The translations under genes were made by a program, and so were the position numbers. Source: JAWPMT01 sp965227935 (GTDB lineage Bacteria; Bacteroidota; Bacteroidia; Cytophagales; Cyclobacteriaceae). From it: a stretch of 64,000 bases of DNA. The stretch covers positions 434,001 to 498,000 of the forward strand of contig CBDDGS010000055.1 in the NCBI GenBank assembly GCA_965227935.1, in the 5' to 3' direction. Positions within the stretch are counted from its first letter, which is position 1. Every line of letters begins with the position of its first letter. This document shows positions 50,735 through 59,162 of this stretch, one piece after another. Under the pieces are notes generated by a model. It saw nothing but the letters and a program-made list of their open reading frames with translations, ran no database searches and was not told the origin of the DNA.

Positions 50735-51983
50735 CCAGAATGAAAACGCCCACCAGACTTTCGAATGGCTTGTCCAGAACAACAAACACCAGCATCCACA
50801 CACTCACCGCCACGAAGACAATGGGCGTGTAGGGATAGCCCCAGGTGAGGTAAGTAGCCTCCAGGTGCAGCTTGCGGGCTCTCACAATAAAAATACCCGC
50901 GACGGTCAATGTAGTAATTAAGATCAGCAAAAAGCTAGTGTACACCAACACCTGCTCGAAGGTCCCTGTGTAGATAAAGAGCAGACTCAAAATGGTCGAA
51001 AAGACGAAGGCGTTAAGCGGAATGCCCCGCTCGGTGGTCCTGGCTAGTATTGCCAGGCCTTTGAGGTCTTCGCCCATCACTTTTGACACGCGAGGGCCCA
51101 GGAAGACATAAGAGCTCACCGTTGATATGAGCAGTATCGCTATTGCAAGCACCATCCAACGGGTGCCGCTTTCTCCAAAGATTGCTCCAGCTGATAGTAC
51201 CCCTACCTCTAGTTTTCCCGCCAATTCTGTGATGGGTACAGTATGAAGGAAGATCATATTCAAGGCGACATACAGTATCATCACGACCAGTGTCCCCAAA
51301 AACAATGACCGGGGCAGGTCCTTTGCCGGTTGGCGCATCTCGTCGATGATGTAAATGGATGAATTCCAACCCGTGTAAGCGTAAGAAACATAGACAAGCG
51401 CAACTGCATAAGGCGGACTGATCATCTCGAACCAACTATTGGAGGTGGGAGCCCATGAAATCCCGACGCCAGCGTACGTAAGGCCGAATGCCACGAAGAC
51501 AATAATCAACAAGACCTTCAGGATGGTCATGGCATTTTGAAAGCTACTGCCCATCCGCACAGAAGAGCCATGCAAGATGCTCAATAGGAGGACGACCGCA
51601 GCGGCAGTATGATCCAATGGCAACCTGGGGATCAATGCTGACATGTATTTCGCAAACGCCATCGCCGCCAACGACGCAGGTGCCGCAAATCCAACGGTGA
51701 CAGACACCCAGCCGGCAACGAACCCAAGAGCGGGATGATAGATCCTCCCCAGCAAATTGTACTCCCCGCCAGATCTCGGGAAGATGGCTCCCAATTCGGC
51801 ATAGGTAACCGCGCCGCAGAACGCCACAATGCCACCAAGCACCCAAAGCAACACAATTGAAAAACCTGTGTGAATGTCCACCACCTGGTACCCCAGGCTT
51901 GTAAACACCCCCGTTCCAATCATGGCAGAGATGACCAGTGAAGAGGCGGTCAGTACTCCAAGCTTCGTTTTATAGGAGGCCAT
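50682..51983 (-). CDS. APC-family amino acid permease
   Basis: The 433-residue transporter has about 12 membrane helices. The first holds SLVISAMIGTGVFTSLGY, the unwound GTGVF segment typical of APC superfamily substrate sites, and later IFPRSGGEYNLLGRIYHP is a family signature. The substrate is not predictable. It follows rnr by 2 bp and is the last gene of the manA-lipB-rnr run, overlapping the convergent TrmH gene by 53 bp. Confidence 0.85.
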   Translation of the reverse strand: MASYKTKLGVLTASSLVISAMIGTGVFTSLGYQVVDIHTGFSIVLLWVLGGIVAFCGAVTYAELGAIFPRSGGEYNLLGRIYHPALGFVAGWVSVTVGFAAPASLAAMAFAKYMSALIPRLPLDHTAAAVVLLLSILHGSSVRMGSSFQNAMTILKVLLIIVFVAFGLTYAGVGISWAPTSNSWFEMISPPYAVALVYVSYAYTGWNSSIYIIDEMRQPAKDLPRSLFLGTLVVMILYVALNMIFLHTVPITELAGKLEVGVLSAGAIFGESGTRWMVLAIAILLISTVSSYVFLGPRVSKVMGEDLKGLAILARTTERGIPLNAFVFSTILSLLFIYTGTFEQVLVYTSFLLILITTLTVAGIFIVRARKLHLEATYLTWGYPYTPIVFVAVSVWMLVFVVLDKPFESLVGVFILAIGLGIYYQVERRSGKG

Positions 51984-51985
51984 GC

Positions 51986-54181
51986 TTAGAAATCATCAGC
52001 CTGCCACGGGGACTCTTCCCTGACCATATCGAGATCGATCGTGCGGCGATCAATGTCGGTCCTGGCTACAAGGACCTTCAGCTGATCCCCGAGGGTGATT
52101 TTCTTGCCGCTGCGTCTACCAATCACGGCATATTGCTTCTCATCGAAGTCATAATAGTCATCCTCCAGATCGGAGATCCTTATCATCCCCTCACACTTTG
52201 TTTCCACGATCTCAACAAATATTCCCCATTCGGTAATACCCGACACAAGGCCGTCAAACGGCTGCCCGAGCATCGACTGCATGAACTCCACCTGCTTGTA
52301 TTTGATGGAGGCGCGCTCAGCCTCGGCAGCCCGCTTTTCCCGCTCGCTGGAGTGGACGCACTTCGATTCGTATTCGTCCCGATCCGGCGACTTACCACCT
52401 TCCAGGTAATGCCACAGTAGACGGTGCACCATCACATCGGGGTATCTTCTGATAGGAGATGTGAAGTGCGTATAGTGGCTGAATGCCAATCCAAAGTGGC
52501 CCCGAGGCTCTGTTGTGTATTTCGCCTTGGCCATCGAGCGAATGGCGAGCTGTTCCAGCACGTTTTGCTCAGGTTTGCCCTCAATGTCCGTCATGAGGCG
52601 ATTGAGGTTCTTGGAGATCATTCCCTGAGCCGAAAGCTTGTGACCAAACTTGGCAGCGAACTGGGCAAAGGAGTCGAGCTTCTCCGGATCCGGGTCGTCG
52701 TGTGTCCTGTAGACAAAAGTGCTTTCACCGGCAGACAGGCCCTTCTGCTTCCGGTCGTGAATAAAGGTCGCCACTTCCCTGTTCGCCAGGAGCATGAATT
52801 CCTCGATGAGCTTGTGGGCGTCTTTTCGCTCTTTGGGGATCACCCGCAGCGGTGTGCCATCATCGGCCAACTCAAATTTGACTTCGACCGTTTCGAAATT
52901 CACCGCTCCACTCTTGAACCTCGCATCGCGAATTTTTTTGCTCAGGTCATTGAGCAAATTAATCTCCTCATGGAAATCGCCCTCTTTGGACTCGATCCGC
53001 TCCTGTGCTTCCTCGTACGTAAATCTTCGATCGGAAAAGATGATCGTTCGGCCAAACCACTTGTCGTGCACCTTGCCCTGCCCGTCTATCTTGAAGACGG
53101 CGGAAAATGTCAGCTTTTCTTCTTCCGGGCGCAACGAACAGAGGCCATTGGACAGCTTCTCCGGCAACATCGGTATCGTCCGATCTACGAGATAGACAGA
53201 TGTCGCACGATCGTAGGCCTCCTTCTCTAACAGTCCTCCAGGCAGGACGTAGTGCGACACATCCGCAATGTGGATGCCTATTTCCCACATGTCGTCCCCT
53301 TTCTTCTCTATGGAAAGGGCGTCATCAAAGTCCTTGGCATCAAAGGGATCGATCGTGAATGTTGTGATCTCCCGAAAGTCGCGACGGTAGGAGAGCTCCT
53401 TCTTGTCAATTTTCTCCGGGATTTTCGCTGCTTCTTTCTCAATCCGCTCAGGAAACTCGAAGGGTAGCCCAAACTCTGCCATGATCGAGTGGATCTCTGC
53501 TTCGTGATCCCCCGCCTGCCCCAAATTCGCCATCACCTCCCCCATGGGGCTTCGGTTGCTGCGATCGTGCCACTTCGTGATCTTGACGATGACCTTGTCA
53601 TTCGCGGCCGACTTCATGGTCTTCTCCGGATAGACGAAGACATCGAAGTGCAAATTGCGATTGTCGGGGACGACAAAGGAGAATTTTTCTGAGACCTCTA
53701 TGCGGCCCACGAACTCATCCTTGGATCTCGTGAGCAGGTTGACCACCTTTCCTTCGGGTCGAAAGTGCTTACCAGATTTCTTCGTAACGAGGACCTCCAC
53801 CTCATCACCATCGATCGCAAACTTCAAATCCTCCGTTCGCACCCAGATATCCTCAGCAGATTCATCGCTGATGATGTAGGCAAATCGTGGGTTGACATGA
53901 TCCACCCTTCCCCGAATGGTCTTGGGTTTTGTTTGTGCGAAGAAGCGCCCATCACGGTTGCGCCCCAGTTTGCCCTCCCCCTCCATGGAGAAAAGGAGAC
54001 CCTTTACGGAGTCCTTCGTTTTCGCGTCGCGAATGCCGAGCTTCTTTATCAGCTGCCTATACGAAAAGCTCGCTTCCGGCTCCTCATAAAAGATATTCTG
54101 AAGTTGGGTTTTGATGTCATCCAGACGGACTTTCGGTTTGCGCCCGGATTGCGGTTTGGTTTTCTTTCGTCTCTTCGCCAT
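51986..54181 (-). CDS. rnr: Ribonuclease R
   Basis: The 731-residue 3'-5' exoribonuclease has N-terminal cold-shock domains, an RNB catalytic domain with TIDPFDAKDFDDALSIEK (metal-binding Asp residues), the RYPDVMVHRLLWHYLEGG block, and a C-terminal S1 domain with a FDGLVSGITEWGIFVEI stretch. The N-terminal basic tail (MAKRRKKTKPQSGRKPK) is usual. It degrades structured RNA. It is 5 bp after the exonuclease gene. Confidence 0.96.
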   Translation of the reverse strand: MAKRRKKTKPQSGRKPKVRLDDIKTQLQNIFYEEPEASFSYRQLIKKLGIRDAKTKDSVKGLLFSMEGEGKLGRNRDGRFFAQTKPKTIRGRVDHVNPRFAYIISDESAEDIWVRTEDLKFAIDGDEVEVLVTKKSGKHFRPEGKVVNLLTRSKDEFVGRIEVSEKFSFVVPDNRNLHFDVFVYPEKTMKSAANDKVIVKITKWHDRSNRSPMGEVMANLGQAGDHEAEIHSIMAEFGLPFEFPERIEKEAAKIPEKIDKKELSYRRDFREITTFTIDPFDAKDFDDALSIEKKGDDMWEIGIHIADVSHYVLPGGLLEKEAYDRATSVYLVDRTIPMLPEKLSNGLCSLRPEEEKLTFSAVFKIDGQGKVHDKWFGRTIIFSDRRFTYEEAQERIESKEGDFHEEINLLNDLSKKIRDARFKSGAVNFETVEVKFELADDGTPLRVIPKERKDAHKLIEEFMLLANREVATFIHDRKQKGLSAGESTFVYRTHDDPDPEKLDSFAQFAAKFGHKLSAQGMISKNLNRLMTDIEGKPEQNVLEQLAIRSMAKAKYTTEPRGHFGLAFSHYTHFTSPIRRYPDVMVHRLLWHYLEGGKSPDRDEYESKCVHSSEREKRAAEAERASIKYKQVEFMQSMLGQPFDGLVSGITEWGIFVEIVETKCEGMIRISDLEDDYYDFDEKQYAVIGRRSGKKITLGDQLKVLVARTDIDRRTIDLDMVREESPWQADDF

Positions 54182-54186
54182 GCGCT

Positions 54187-54903
54187 CTACGGCACTCTGA
54201 TGATCAATTCGTTTGGAATAACGGGAAGGGCATTCAACCTGAGGTACACCTGTGCCGTAGCGATGACGTCCTGACAGCAGTACTCTGCAATCCGGTCCAG
54301 ACCATCTTCCCGATGATATACTTGATTCACCTTTGAGCCGTCAAGATCGGCCTTGCTGGAAGATATACCAAAAATTTGGGTGAGCAAATCCAGAGAGGTG
54401 AAGCTTTTGTAATCCCCGAACTTCCACATCTCCATGGTGTCAATATGCTTTACCTCCCATGGTTTCTTCCCTGACAAGTTCAGGGCATAGGGGATGGCAA
54501 TTCCGTTGACGAGCAAGCGGCGGCATAGGTAGGGAAAATCAAACTCCTTGCCATTGTGGGCACACAGCGTCAGGCGCTCTGGGTCAAATTGACGCTCAAG
54601 AAAAGTTGCAAATTCCTCGAGGAGAGCCTTTTCGTCATGACTGGAAAATGCCTTCACCCGCAGCGAGGGGGACTCTTTCTTGACATCAAATACCGCAACA
54701 GCGATGACGATCACCTTTCCAAATTCCGCATAGATCCCGGCCCGATCGAAGTACAGATCGTCGGGTTCCTTCTCCTCATTGTTCCTTATGAATGACGCTT
54801 TGCGAAGCCAGTGGTCCCTAAGGCCTTCTGGGACCTCATCATAGGAGGGATAGGCAGACACCGTTTCGATGTCGATGATAAGGATATCGCGTAGGTTGGG
54901 CAT
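54187..54903 (-). CDS. Predicted 3'-5' exonuclease, PolB-like DnaQ fold
   Basis: The 238-residue protein has the DEDD exonuclease motifs: ExoI LIIDIETVSAYPSYDE, ExoII LCAHNGKEFDFPYLCRRLL and ExoIII YCCQDVIATAQVYLRL. This matches the family of stand-alone PolB-type 3'-5' exonucleases common in Bacteroidota. It lies directly upstream of rnr, and both act 3' to 5', so they may be linked in nucleic-acid turnover; its substrate (DNA or RNA) is not known. Confidence 0.85.
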   Translation of the reverse strand: MPNLRDILIIDIETVSAYPSYDEVPEGLRDHWLRKASFIRNNEEKEPDDLYFDRAGIYAEFGKVIVIAVAVFDVKKESPSLRVKAFSSHDEKALLEEFATFLERQFDPERLTLCAHNGKEFDFPYLCRRLLVNGIAIPYALNLSGKKPWEVKHIDTMEMWKFGDYKSFTSLDLLTQIFGISSSKADLDGSKVNQVYHREDGLDRIAEYCCQDVIATAQVYLRLNALPVIPNELIIRVP

Positions 54904-54904
54904 T

Positions 54905-55294
54905 TTAGGTATGGAGCACGCCGTGCGCGCTTATCTCTGGAATATAGCTCAAATTTTCGCTCACTATGCTGTCGGGCACGAAAATGTACTTCTTGTCATA
55001 GATGTGGCCGTCGATGTAGAAGCTCACCCAATATTGATTGTTCAAATGAAATACCTCCGGAGTGATGGGCTCTATCAATGCATGCTCACCGGGATCCAGA
55101 TGCGGGATCATGTGGCGCAATGTCGAAGTTTTCTGTTCTTTGCCTTCCTTAGTTCCATATCCTTTGGAAGTGACCATAACGTTTTCCAGTCGATGGTCCC
55201 CCCTATTCAATAAATACACATGCCAATCGTCCCCTTGCTGCACAACGGCAACCAGGACGTCTTCCACTGGCAAATCAGGAATGTCCTTTTTCAA
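54905..55294 (-). CDS. Conserved-looking hypothetical protein
   Basis: The 129-residue cytoplasmic protein starts at a TTG that overlaps the lipB stop (TTGA). It has no signal peptide or membrane helix and looks beta-rich, with LVAVVQQGDDWHVYLLN and NNQYWVSFYIDGHIYDKKYI. I recognise no family. Tight coupling to lipB and the exonuclease (1 bp) suggests a real gene in this operon. Confidence 0.55.
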   Translation of the reverse strand: MKKDIPDLPVEDVLVAVVQQGDDWHVYLLNRGDHRLENVMVTSKGYGTKEGKEQKTSTLRHMIPHLDPGEHALIEPITPEVFHLNNQYWVSFYIDGHIYDKKYIFVPDSIVSENLSYIPEISAHGVLHT

Positions 55295-56031
55295 TTTATC
55301 CCTCCTTTCTCCATTTCTACATCCACTATCTCCATTTCGAACAGCTTGGCAAGCTGTCCCAATAGCTCGCGCTCGACCTCGGCAATATCAATGTCGCGAC
55401 CAATCTCCCGCTGCATGGAGGTGACAGCTTTGTCATCGATGCCGCAGGGTACGATATGCTCAAAATAGGATAAATCAGTATTGACATTCAACGCGAACCC
55501 ATGCATCGTCACCCATCGGCTGGCCTTAACGCCTAGTGCGCAAATCTTTCTCGCCCGATCAGGGTCATCAAAATCGATCCACACACCCGTAAGACCGTCG
55601 ATTCTACCCCCTTCAATACCATAAGTGGCTAACATCATGATGACCGCCTCTTCCAGGTATCTCAGGTACTTGTGAATGTCCGTGAAAAAGTTTTCGAGGT
55701 CCAGTATGGGATAGCCAACCAACTGGCCTGGACCGTGGTAGGTAATGTCTCCGCCACGATTGATCTTGTAGTAGGATGCCTTAGCGGTTTGCAGGCCCTT
55801 TTCGTCCAACAAGAGATTGGCCTCGTCGCCACTTTTACCCAAGGTGTAGACATGGGGGTGGTAGACAAACAACAAATGATTTTCAGTTGCCCGCTGATCT
55901 TCCGGCGCGAGCTTCCGATTGGCTATTTTCCGGTCAACCGTCTGCTTGAAAACCTCCTCCTGCAAGTCCCAGGTCTCCTTGTAGTCCCGGAGCCCCAAAT
56001 GGTGAAATTGTGTGACCTTATTCCTTATCAT
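55291..56031 (-). CDS. lipB: Lipoyl(octanoyl) transferase
   Basis: The 246-residue enzyme moves octanoyl from acyl carrier protein to lipoyl domains. Conserved blocks are GGDITYHGPGQLVGYPIL, the lysine in ALGVKASRWVTMHGFALNV and the catalytic cysteine in IVPCGIDDKAVTSM. The pairing enzyme LipA is not in the window. It overlaps manA by 4 bp and the next gene by 4 bp. Confidence 0.93.
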   Translation of the reverse strand: MIRNKVTQFHHLGLRDYKETWDLQEEVFKQTVDRKIANRKLAPEDQRATENHLLFVYHPHVYTLGKSGDEANLLLDEKGLQTAKASYYKINRGGDITYHGPGQLVGYPILDLENFFTDIHKYLRYLEEAVIMMLATYGIEGGRIDGLTGVWIDFDDPDRARKICALGVKASRWVTMHGFALNVNTDLSYFEHIVPCGIDDKAVTSMQREIGRDIDIAEVERELLGQLAKLFEMEIVDVEMEKGGIN

Positions 56032-57017
56032 CCATCAATATAGGACTCCAACAACGTCATCGCTCCTTTAGGTTCAATGATGTACTCCTTCCAAGACGCT
56101 GGTACGAGTATCACTTCTCCCATTTTCAGCTCGAACTGTTCCTGGCCATTTGTGATAGCTCCAGCGCCACTCAGGCAGATGTAGATCTTGAAACAATCCA
56201 GTCCGGGAAGTGCCACGCTAAACGACTGATCGAGATTCAGCTTGTTGGTGGTGAAGAATTGATTGGATTCGAGAACGACACGGTCATTGCTCATATCCTG
56301 GTAGGAGGTCTTGTAATGATCGTATTTCTTAAAGTCGATCGCATCGAGCGCTGCCTCCATATGAAGCTCCCGTTTGTTGCCTTCCGCATCTACTCGATCA
56401 AAGTCATAAATGCGATAGGTGATATCACTCGTCTGCTGAATTTCGGCGATTAACAGCCCTTTCCCAATCGTATGCACGCGGCCTGCCGGCAGGAAAAACA
56501 CGTCTCCTGCTGTGACTTCTTCCCGATTCAAGATATCTGTGAGATTCCCGCCATTGAATTTCTCGAGGTACTTGTCGCGATCGAGCTCCTGGTTGAAACC
56601 GCTGATCAGGCTTGATCCGCCATCGGCTTCCATGACGTACCACATCTCTGTCTTGCCCTTCGAGTTGTGCCGCTTTGCCGCCAGCGTATCGTCGGGATGC
56701 ACCTGTATGGAGAGGTCGTCCGCAGCATCGATGAACTTGATCAGCAGCGGGAACTCATCTCCGAACTCATCAAAAATCCCGTTTCCAACCAGCTCACCGC
56801 TGTACTCCTGGATGAGAGACTTTAAATCTTTGCCTGCCAGAAGGCCATCGCTCACTACAGAGATGTTGCCCCCCACCCCAGACAATTCCCAGGTCTCCCC
56901 ACAGTTGGGCAAGTCACCAAAATCCTTACCGAGTACGGTCCTGATTTTCTGTCCGCCCCAAAGCTTATCTTTATAGATTGTGTGAAACTTGAGTGGATAG
57001 AGAGGAGTAGCGCCCAT
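56028..57017 (-). CDS. manA: Type I phosphomannose isomerase
   Basis: The 329-residue zinc enzyme interconverts mannose-6-phosphate and fructose-6-phosphate. Motifs are IKFIDAADDLSIQVHPDD (zinc-binding Gln and His), NSKGKTEMWYVM with a zinc-binding Glu, GRVHTIGKGLLIAEIQQTSD with the third His and the active-site Arg region TYRIYDFDR. It is the short (catalytic-subunit) form. It heads the run manA-lipB-hypothetical-exonuclease-rnr-permease, divergent from yraN with 10 bp between them. Confidence 0.92.
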   Translation of the reverse strand: MGATPLYPLKFHTIYKDKLWGGQKIRTVLGKDFGDLPNCGETWELSGVGGNISVVSDGLLAGKDLKSLIQEYSGELVGNGIFDEFGDEFPLLIKFIDAADDLSIQVHPDDTLAAKRHNSKGKTEMWYVMEADGGSSLISGFNQELDRDKYLEKFNGGNLTDILNREEVTAGDVFFLPAGRVHTIGKGLLIAEIQQTSDITYRIYDFDRVDAEGNKRELHMEAALDAIDFKKYDHYKTSYQDMSNDRVVLESNQFFTTNKLNLDQSFSVALPGLDCFKIYICLSGAGAITNGQEQFELKMGEVILVPASWKEYIIEPKGAMTLLESYIDG

Positions 57018-57027
57018 AAGGAGTCAA

Positions 57028-57381
57028 TTGAATTTGGATCGCAAAGCTAAAGGAAAAGCGGGTGAAGAACTCGCCACGAAGTGGCTGGTAGAACACGGCC
57101 ATGAAATCCTTGAAAGGAACTATCAACTAGGTAATGCCGAAATTGACATTATCAGCCTAATTGATAACCACCTGCTCGTATTCACGGAGGTGAAATGGCG
57201 AAGCGGTCATCGGTTTGGCCATCCGGAGGAATTCGTATCCACGGAGCAAGGTCAACGGATCGTGAAGACAGCGGATGCCTATATTCATGCCATCAATTGG
57301 TCCCAGGATGTACGTTTTGACATTATTAGCATCGATGAGAAAACCGGCGAGCTCCGCCACTTTCCTGATGCCTTTTATTGA
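57028..57381 (+). CDS. yraN: YraN family (UPF0102) protein
   Basis: The 117-residue protein belongs to a conserved, nuclease-like fold of unknown role: GKAGEELATKWLVEHGHEIL, NAEIDIISLIDNHLLVFTEVKWR with restriction-enzyme-like D...E-x-K residues. It starts at a TTG preceded by AAGGAG (57018-57023), 4 nt away, which is an unusually good Shine-Dalgarno site for this phylum and decides the start. It overlaps the convergent DUF456 gene by 7 bp. Confidence 0.88.
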   Translation: MNLDRKAKGKAGEELATKWLVEHGHEILERNYQLGNAEIDIISLIDNHLLVFTEVKWRSGHRFGHPEEFVSTEQGQRIVKTADAYIHAINWSQDVRFDIISIDEKTGELRHFPDAFY

Positions 57382-57881
57382 GTAAGTAACTCCCAGCCGT
57401 AACGGCCGACCTTGATGAGCACTGCCACGCCGATCCCGAAGGATACCAATACCTTCATGGTGGTACCTACGATGAAGCCCATGAAGGAACCAAATCCCGA
57501 CTTCACGGCCGCACGAATATGATTGCCGCCATACAGGTCCCCGATGATGGCCCCGAGCAGTGGTCCAATGATGATCCCGAAGGGAATACCAGAAAAGACC
57601 CCAACGACGGTCCCTATGACTCCTCCCCAGACACCAGCCTTGGTGCCTCCAAACTGCTTCGTGGCGGCGACCGGCAGGACATAATCTCCAATCACTACAA
57701 GTACAGTGACTATAAACCAAAATATCAGCCCTCCCGTGGAGAAGCTCGCTTCCACGGCACTGTAATGCACACAGAGTAATCCGGCAAGCGAAAGCAAAGG
57801 ACCTGGCAAAGGCGGAAGGACAGAAAATATCACTCCCGCAATGATGAGCAGGAGGGCAAGGATGAGTAGAACGTAAGTCAC
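57375..57881 (-). CDS. DUF456 membrane protein
   Basis: The 168-residue protein has four or five glycine-rich membrane helices. It opens with LILALLLIIAGVIFSVLPPL and contains GVIGTVVGVFSGIPFGIIIGPLLGA, the glycine-zipper repeats typical of DUF456. The function is unknown. The start is a GTG. It lies 37 bp after purM. Confidence 0.85.
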   Translation of the reverse strand: MTYVLLILALLLIIAGVIFSVLPPLPGPLLSLAGLLCVHYSAVEASFSTGGLIFWFIVTVLVVIGDYVLPVAATKQFGGTKAGVWGGVIGTVVGVFSGIPFGIIIGPLLGAIIGDLYGGNHIRAAVKSGFGSFMGFIVGTTMKVLVSFGIGVAVLIKVGRYGWELLTQ

Positions 57882-57918
57882 AAGCTAAAGATAATGATCC
57901 TCGGAGGATCGTTGCCAC

Positions 57919-59085
57919 CTAGGGATAGTGGAACTCCCCAAACTCTGATTGAATGATCACCTCTTTGTTGGTGCCCTTTGCCACTGATCCGACAACCTGC
58001 GCCTGCACGTTGAAAGACCGAGCTATGTCCATGATGCCGTCGGCCGCAGATGAAGGCACGTACAGTTCAAATCGGTGGCCCATATTGAATACCTGGTACA
58101 TCTCACGCCAGTCGGTTTTGCTCTCTTCCTGGATCAATTTGAAGAGTGGGGGGATGGGGAACATATTGTCCTTGACCACGCTCAAACCTTCAATGAAGTG
58201 CAGGACTTTCGTCTGAGCACCACCACTGCAATGGATCATACCATGGATGTCCGAGCGGTATTCTTTCAGCACTTCTTTGATAATCGGCGCGTAAGTTCTG
58301 GTCGGCGCTAGCACCAGCTGGCCAGCATTGACAGGGGCGTCCGGCACGTCGCTCGTGAGTAGCTGGCTGCCTGAGTAGATCAGGGACTCGTCAACCAGCG
58401 GATCGAAGGACTCAGGAAATTTCTGATGATAGGTGTGATCAAAGACATCGTGTCGCGCGGAGGTGAGGCCATTACTACCCATACCCCCATTGTAAGCGGA
58501 CTCGTAGGTCGACTGTCCGAAGGATGCCAGTCCAATGATGACATCGCCTTCCTGAATGTTACGATTGTCCACTACTGCTGACCGAGACATCCTTGCGGTG
58601 ACCGTACTGTCGACAATGACTGTCCGCACGAGGTCTCCCACATCGGCTGTTTCTCCTCCAGTGGAGTGGATGCCGATGCCATTGTCTCGAAGCATCTGCA
58701 ATACCTCCTCGGTGCCATTGATAATGGCTGATATGACCTCTCCAGGGATAAGATTTTTGTTACGACCGATAGTGCTAGAGAGCAATATGTTGTCGGTAGC
58801 ACCTACGCATAGCAGGTCGTCGACATTCATGATCACGGCGTCCTGAGCGATTCCCTTCCAAACCGAAAGATCTCCGGTTTCTTTCCAGTAGATATAAGCG
58901 AGAGACGATTTTGTGCCTGCCCCGTCAGCATGCATGACGATGCAATGGTCCTCACTACCACTCAGGTGATCAGGAACGATCTTGCAAAAGGCATTTGGGA
59001 AAAGGCCTTTGTCGATGTCCTTTATCGCCGCATGAACTTCTTCTTTCTGCGAGGAAACACCACGGGAAGCGTACCGATCACTCAT
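57919..59085 (-). CDS. purM: AIR synthase (phosphoribosylformylglycinamidine cyclo-ligase)
   Basis: The 388-residue enzyme closes the imidazole ring of aminoimidazole ribonucleotide in purine synthesis. Motifs are VMHADGAGTKSSLAY, QDAVIMNVDDLLCVGATDN and IHSTGGETADVGDLVRTV. It is some 40 residues longer than E. coli PurM, as is common for the Bacteroidota form. Other pur genes are not in the window. A -7 box lies 11 nt before the start. Confidence 0.92.
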   Translation of the reverse strand: MSDRYASRGVSSQKEEVHAAIKDIDKGLFPNAFCKIVPDHLSGSEDHCIVMHADGAGTKSSLAYIYWKETGDLSVWKGIAQDAVIMNVDDLLCVGATDNILLSSTIGRNKNLIPGEVISAIINGTEEVLQMLRDNGIGIHSTGGETADVGDLVRTVIVDSTVTARMSRSAVVDNRNIQEGDVIIGLASFGQSTYESAYNGGMGSNGLTSARHDVFDHTYHQKFPESFDPLVDESLIYSGSQLLTSDVPDAPVNAGQLVLAPTRTYAPIIKEVLKEYRSDIHGMIHCSGGAQTKVLHFIEGLSVVKDNMFPIPPLFKLIQEESKTDWREMYQVFNMGHRFELYVPSSAADGIMDIARSFNVQAQVVGSVAKGTNKEVIIQSEFGEFHYP

Positions 59086-59096
59086 CTTTTTTGCCG

Positions 59097-59104
59097 CAAA
59101 GATA
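59097..59104 (-). promoter_or_regulatory. Promoter -7 box of purM
   Basis: TATCTTTG on the minus strand fits TAnnTTTG exactly. A short leader of a few nucleotides would result. No -33 TTG is visible. Confidence 0.4.
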
Positions 59105-59162
59105 TGCGCCGTGAATGGGATCCGGTCTTCAGATGATAAAAAGCTATGTCAGACCGCCAGAA

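Noticed and set aside
52424..53230. 268-codon plus-strand frame inside rnr
   Set aside because: It is antisense to the RNase R catalytic domain and shows no protein family features.
57157..57918. 253-codon minus-strand frame over DUF456 and yraN
   Set aside because: It is out of frame with DUF456, rich in Arg, His, Trp and Cys, and overlaps yraN; it is a shadow.
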